In this document: positions 63,971-64,000 of the stretch, piece after piece
Numbering within the stretch: position 1 is the stretch's first letter
Layout: every line of letters begins with the position of its first letter
NCBI RefSeq assembly: GCF_028330965.1
Contig: NZ_JAQMUB010000063.1
Location: forward strand, 25,871-89,870
Direction of reading: 5' to 3'
Length of the DNA stretch: 64,000 nucleotides
From: Oscillatoria sp. CS-180
GTDB taxonomy: Bacteria > Cyanobacteriota > Cyanobacteriia > Phormidesmidales > Phormidesmidaceae
Notes under the pieces: generated by a model
Database searches by the model: none
What the model was told of the DNA's origin: nothing
Seen by the model: the letters and a program-made list of their open reading frames with translations, nothing else
Translations under genes and position numbers: made by a program

Positions 63971-64000
63971 GGTTTTGGATGAGGGAGAACGGTTAAGTAG

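Overview
The window is a stretch of cyanobacterial chromosome. The evidence is the very frequent HIP1-type GCGATCGC motif, two acyl-lipid desaturases of the DesA/DesB type, a GUN4-like protein, a thylakoid-type HCF164/TxlA thioredoxin, System II cytochrome c assembly factors, a DUF1816-like protein, a DICT-domain kinase and a CRISPR repeat of the cyanobacterial GGGGAC...GAAAC type. No rRNA or tRNA gene was recognised. Genus cannot be fixed from the sequence alone; a filamentous or Acaryochloris/Leptolyngbya-like lineage is a guess.

Layout. 0-5 kb: desB and desA (both minus), then dxr and a small membrane protein. 5-11 kb: a hairpin-rich intergenic region, htpG, a NarL-type response regulator and a large unknown protein. 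11-15.5 kb: cobU/cobP, small hypotheticals, a lipoprotein aldose dehydrogenase, a GUN4-like protein and a rhodanese. 15.6-28.6 kb: a haem-protein and electron-transfer island. On the minus strand it carries a ChaN-like lipoprotein, a TxlA-like thioredoxin, a membrane cytochrome b-like protein, a DUF3365 monohaem lipoprotein, a hexahaem and a pentahaem cytochrome c, and a tail-anchored tandem globin. On the plus strand, across a 0.8 kb divergent promoter region, lie ResB/Ccs1, a ResC/CcsA-like protein, a Tat-type Rieske lipoprotein and a lone MrpD/NdhD-like subunit. This island is the strongest candidate for an undescribed system: it holds the redox proteins together with the machinery to attach their haems.

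28.8-35.4 kb: an AAA-type ATPase overlapping a 1741-residue TPR-STAND-WD40 protein with fourteen WD-like blades. 35.5-48 kb: tyrS, a class A penicillin-binding protein, a CheY-like regulator, a DUF1816-like protein, a four-PAS hybrid histidine kinase, several small cyanobacterial proteins, a V4R-like protein and an MglA-like small GTPase. 48.2-48.9 kb: a CRISPR array of ten identical repeats with no cas gene in the window, probably read on the minus strand. 49-54.6 kb: cimA, an alkyltransferase-like protein (PWHR), a LysR regulator and a glycosyltransferase. 54.8-59 kb: a DUF1232 protein and an acidic hypothetical, then a cobalamin riboswitch leading a HupE cobalt-permease candidate, a DUF1636 protein, a small membrane protein and CobW. 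59-64 kb: a DICT/GAF histidine kinase, amt with a candidate NtcA site, and purE.

At least six families of short dispersed repeats (called A to F here) sit in the intergenic spaces, including two MITE-like elements with terminal inverted repeats. One copy supplies the last codons of a gene.
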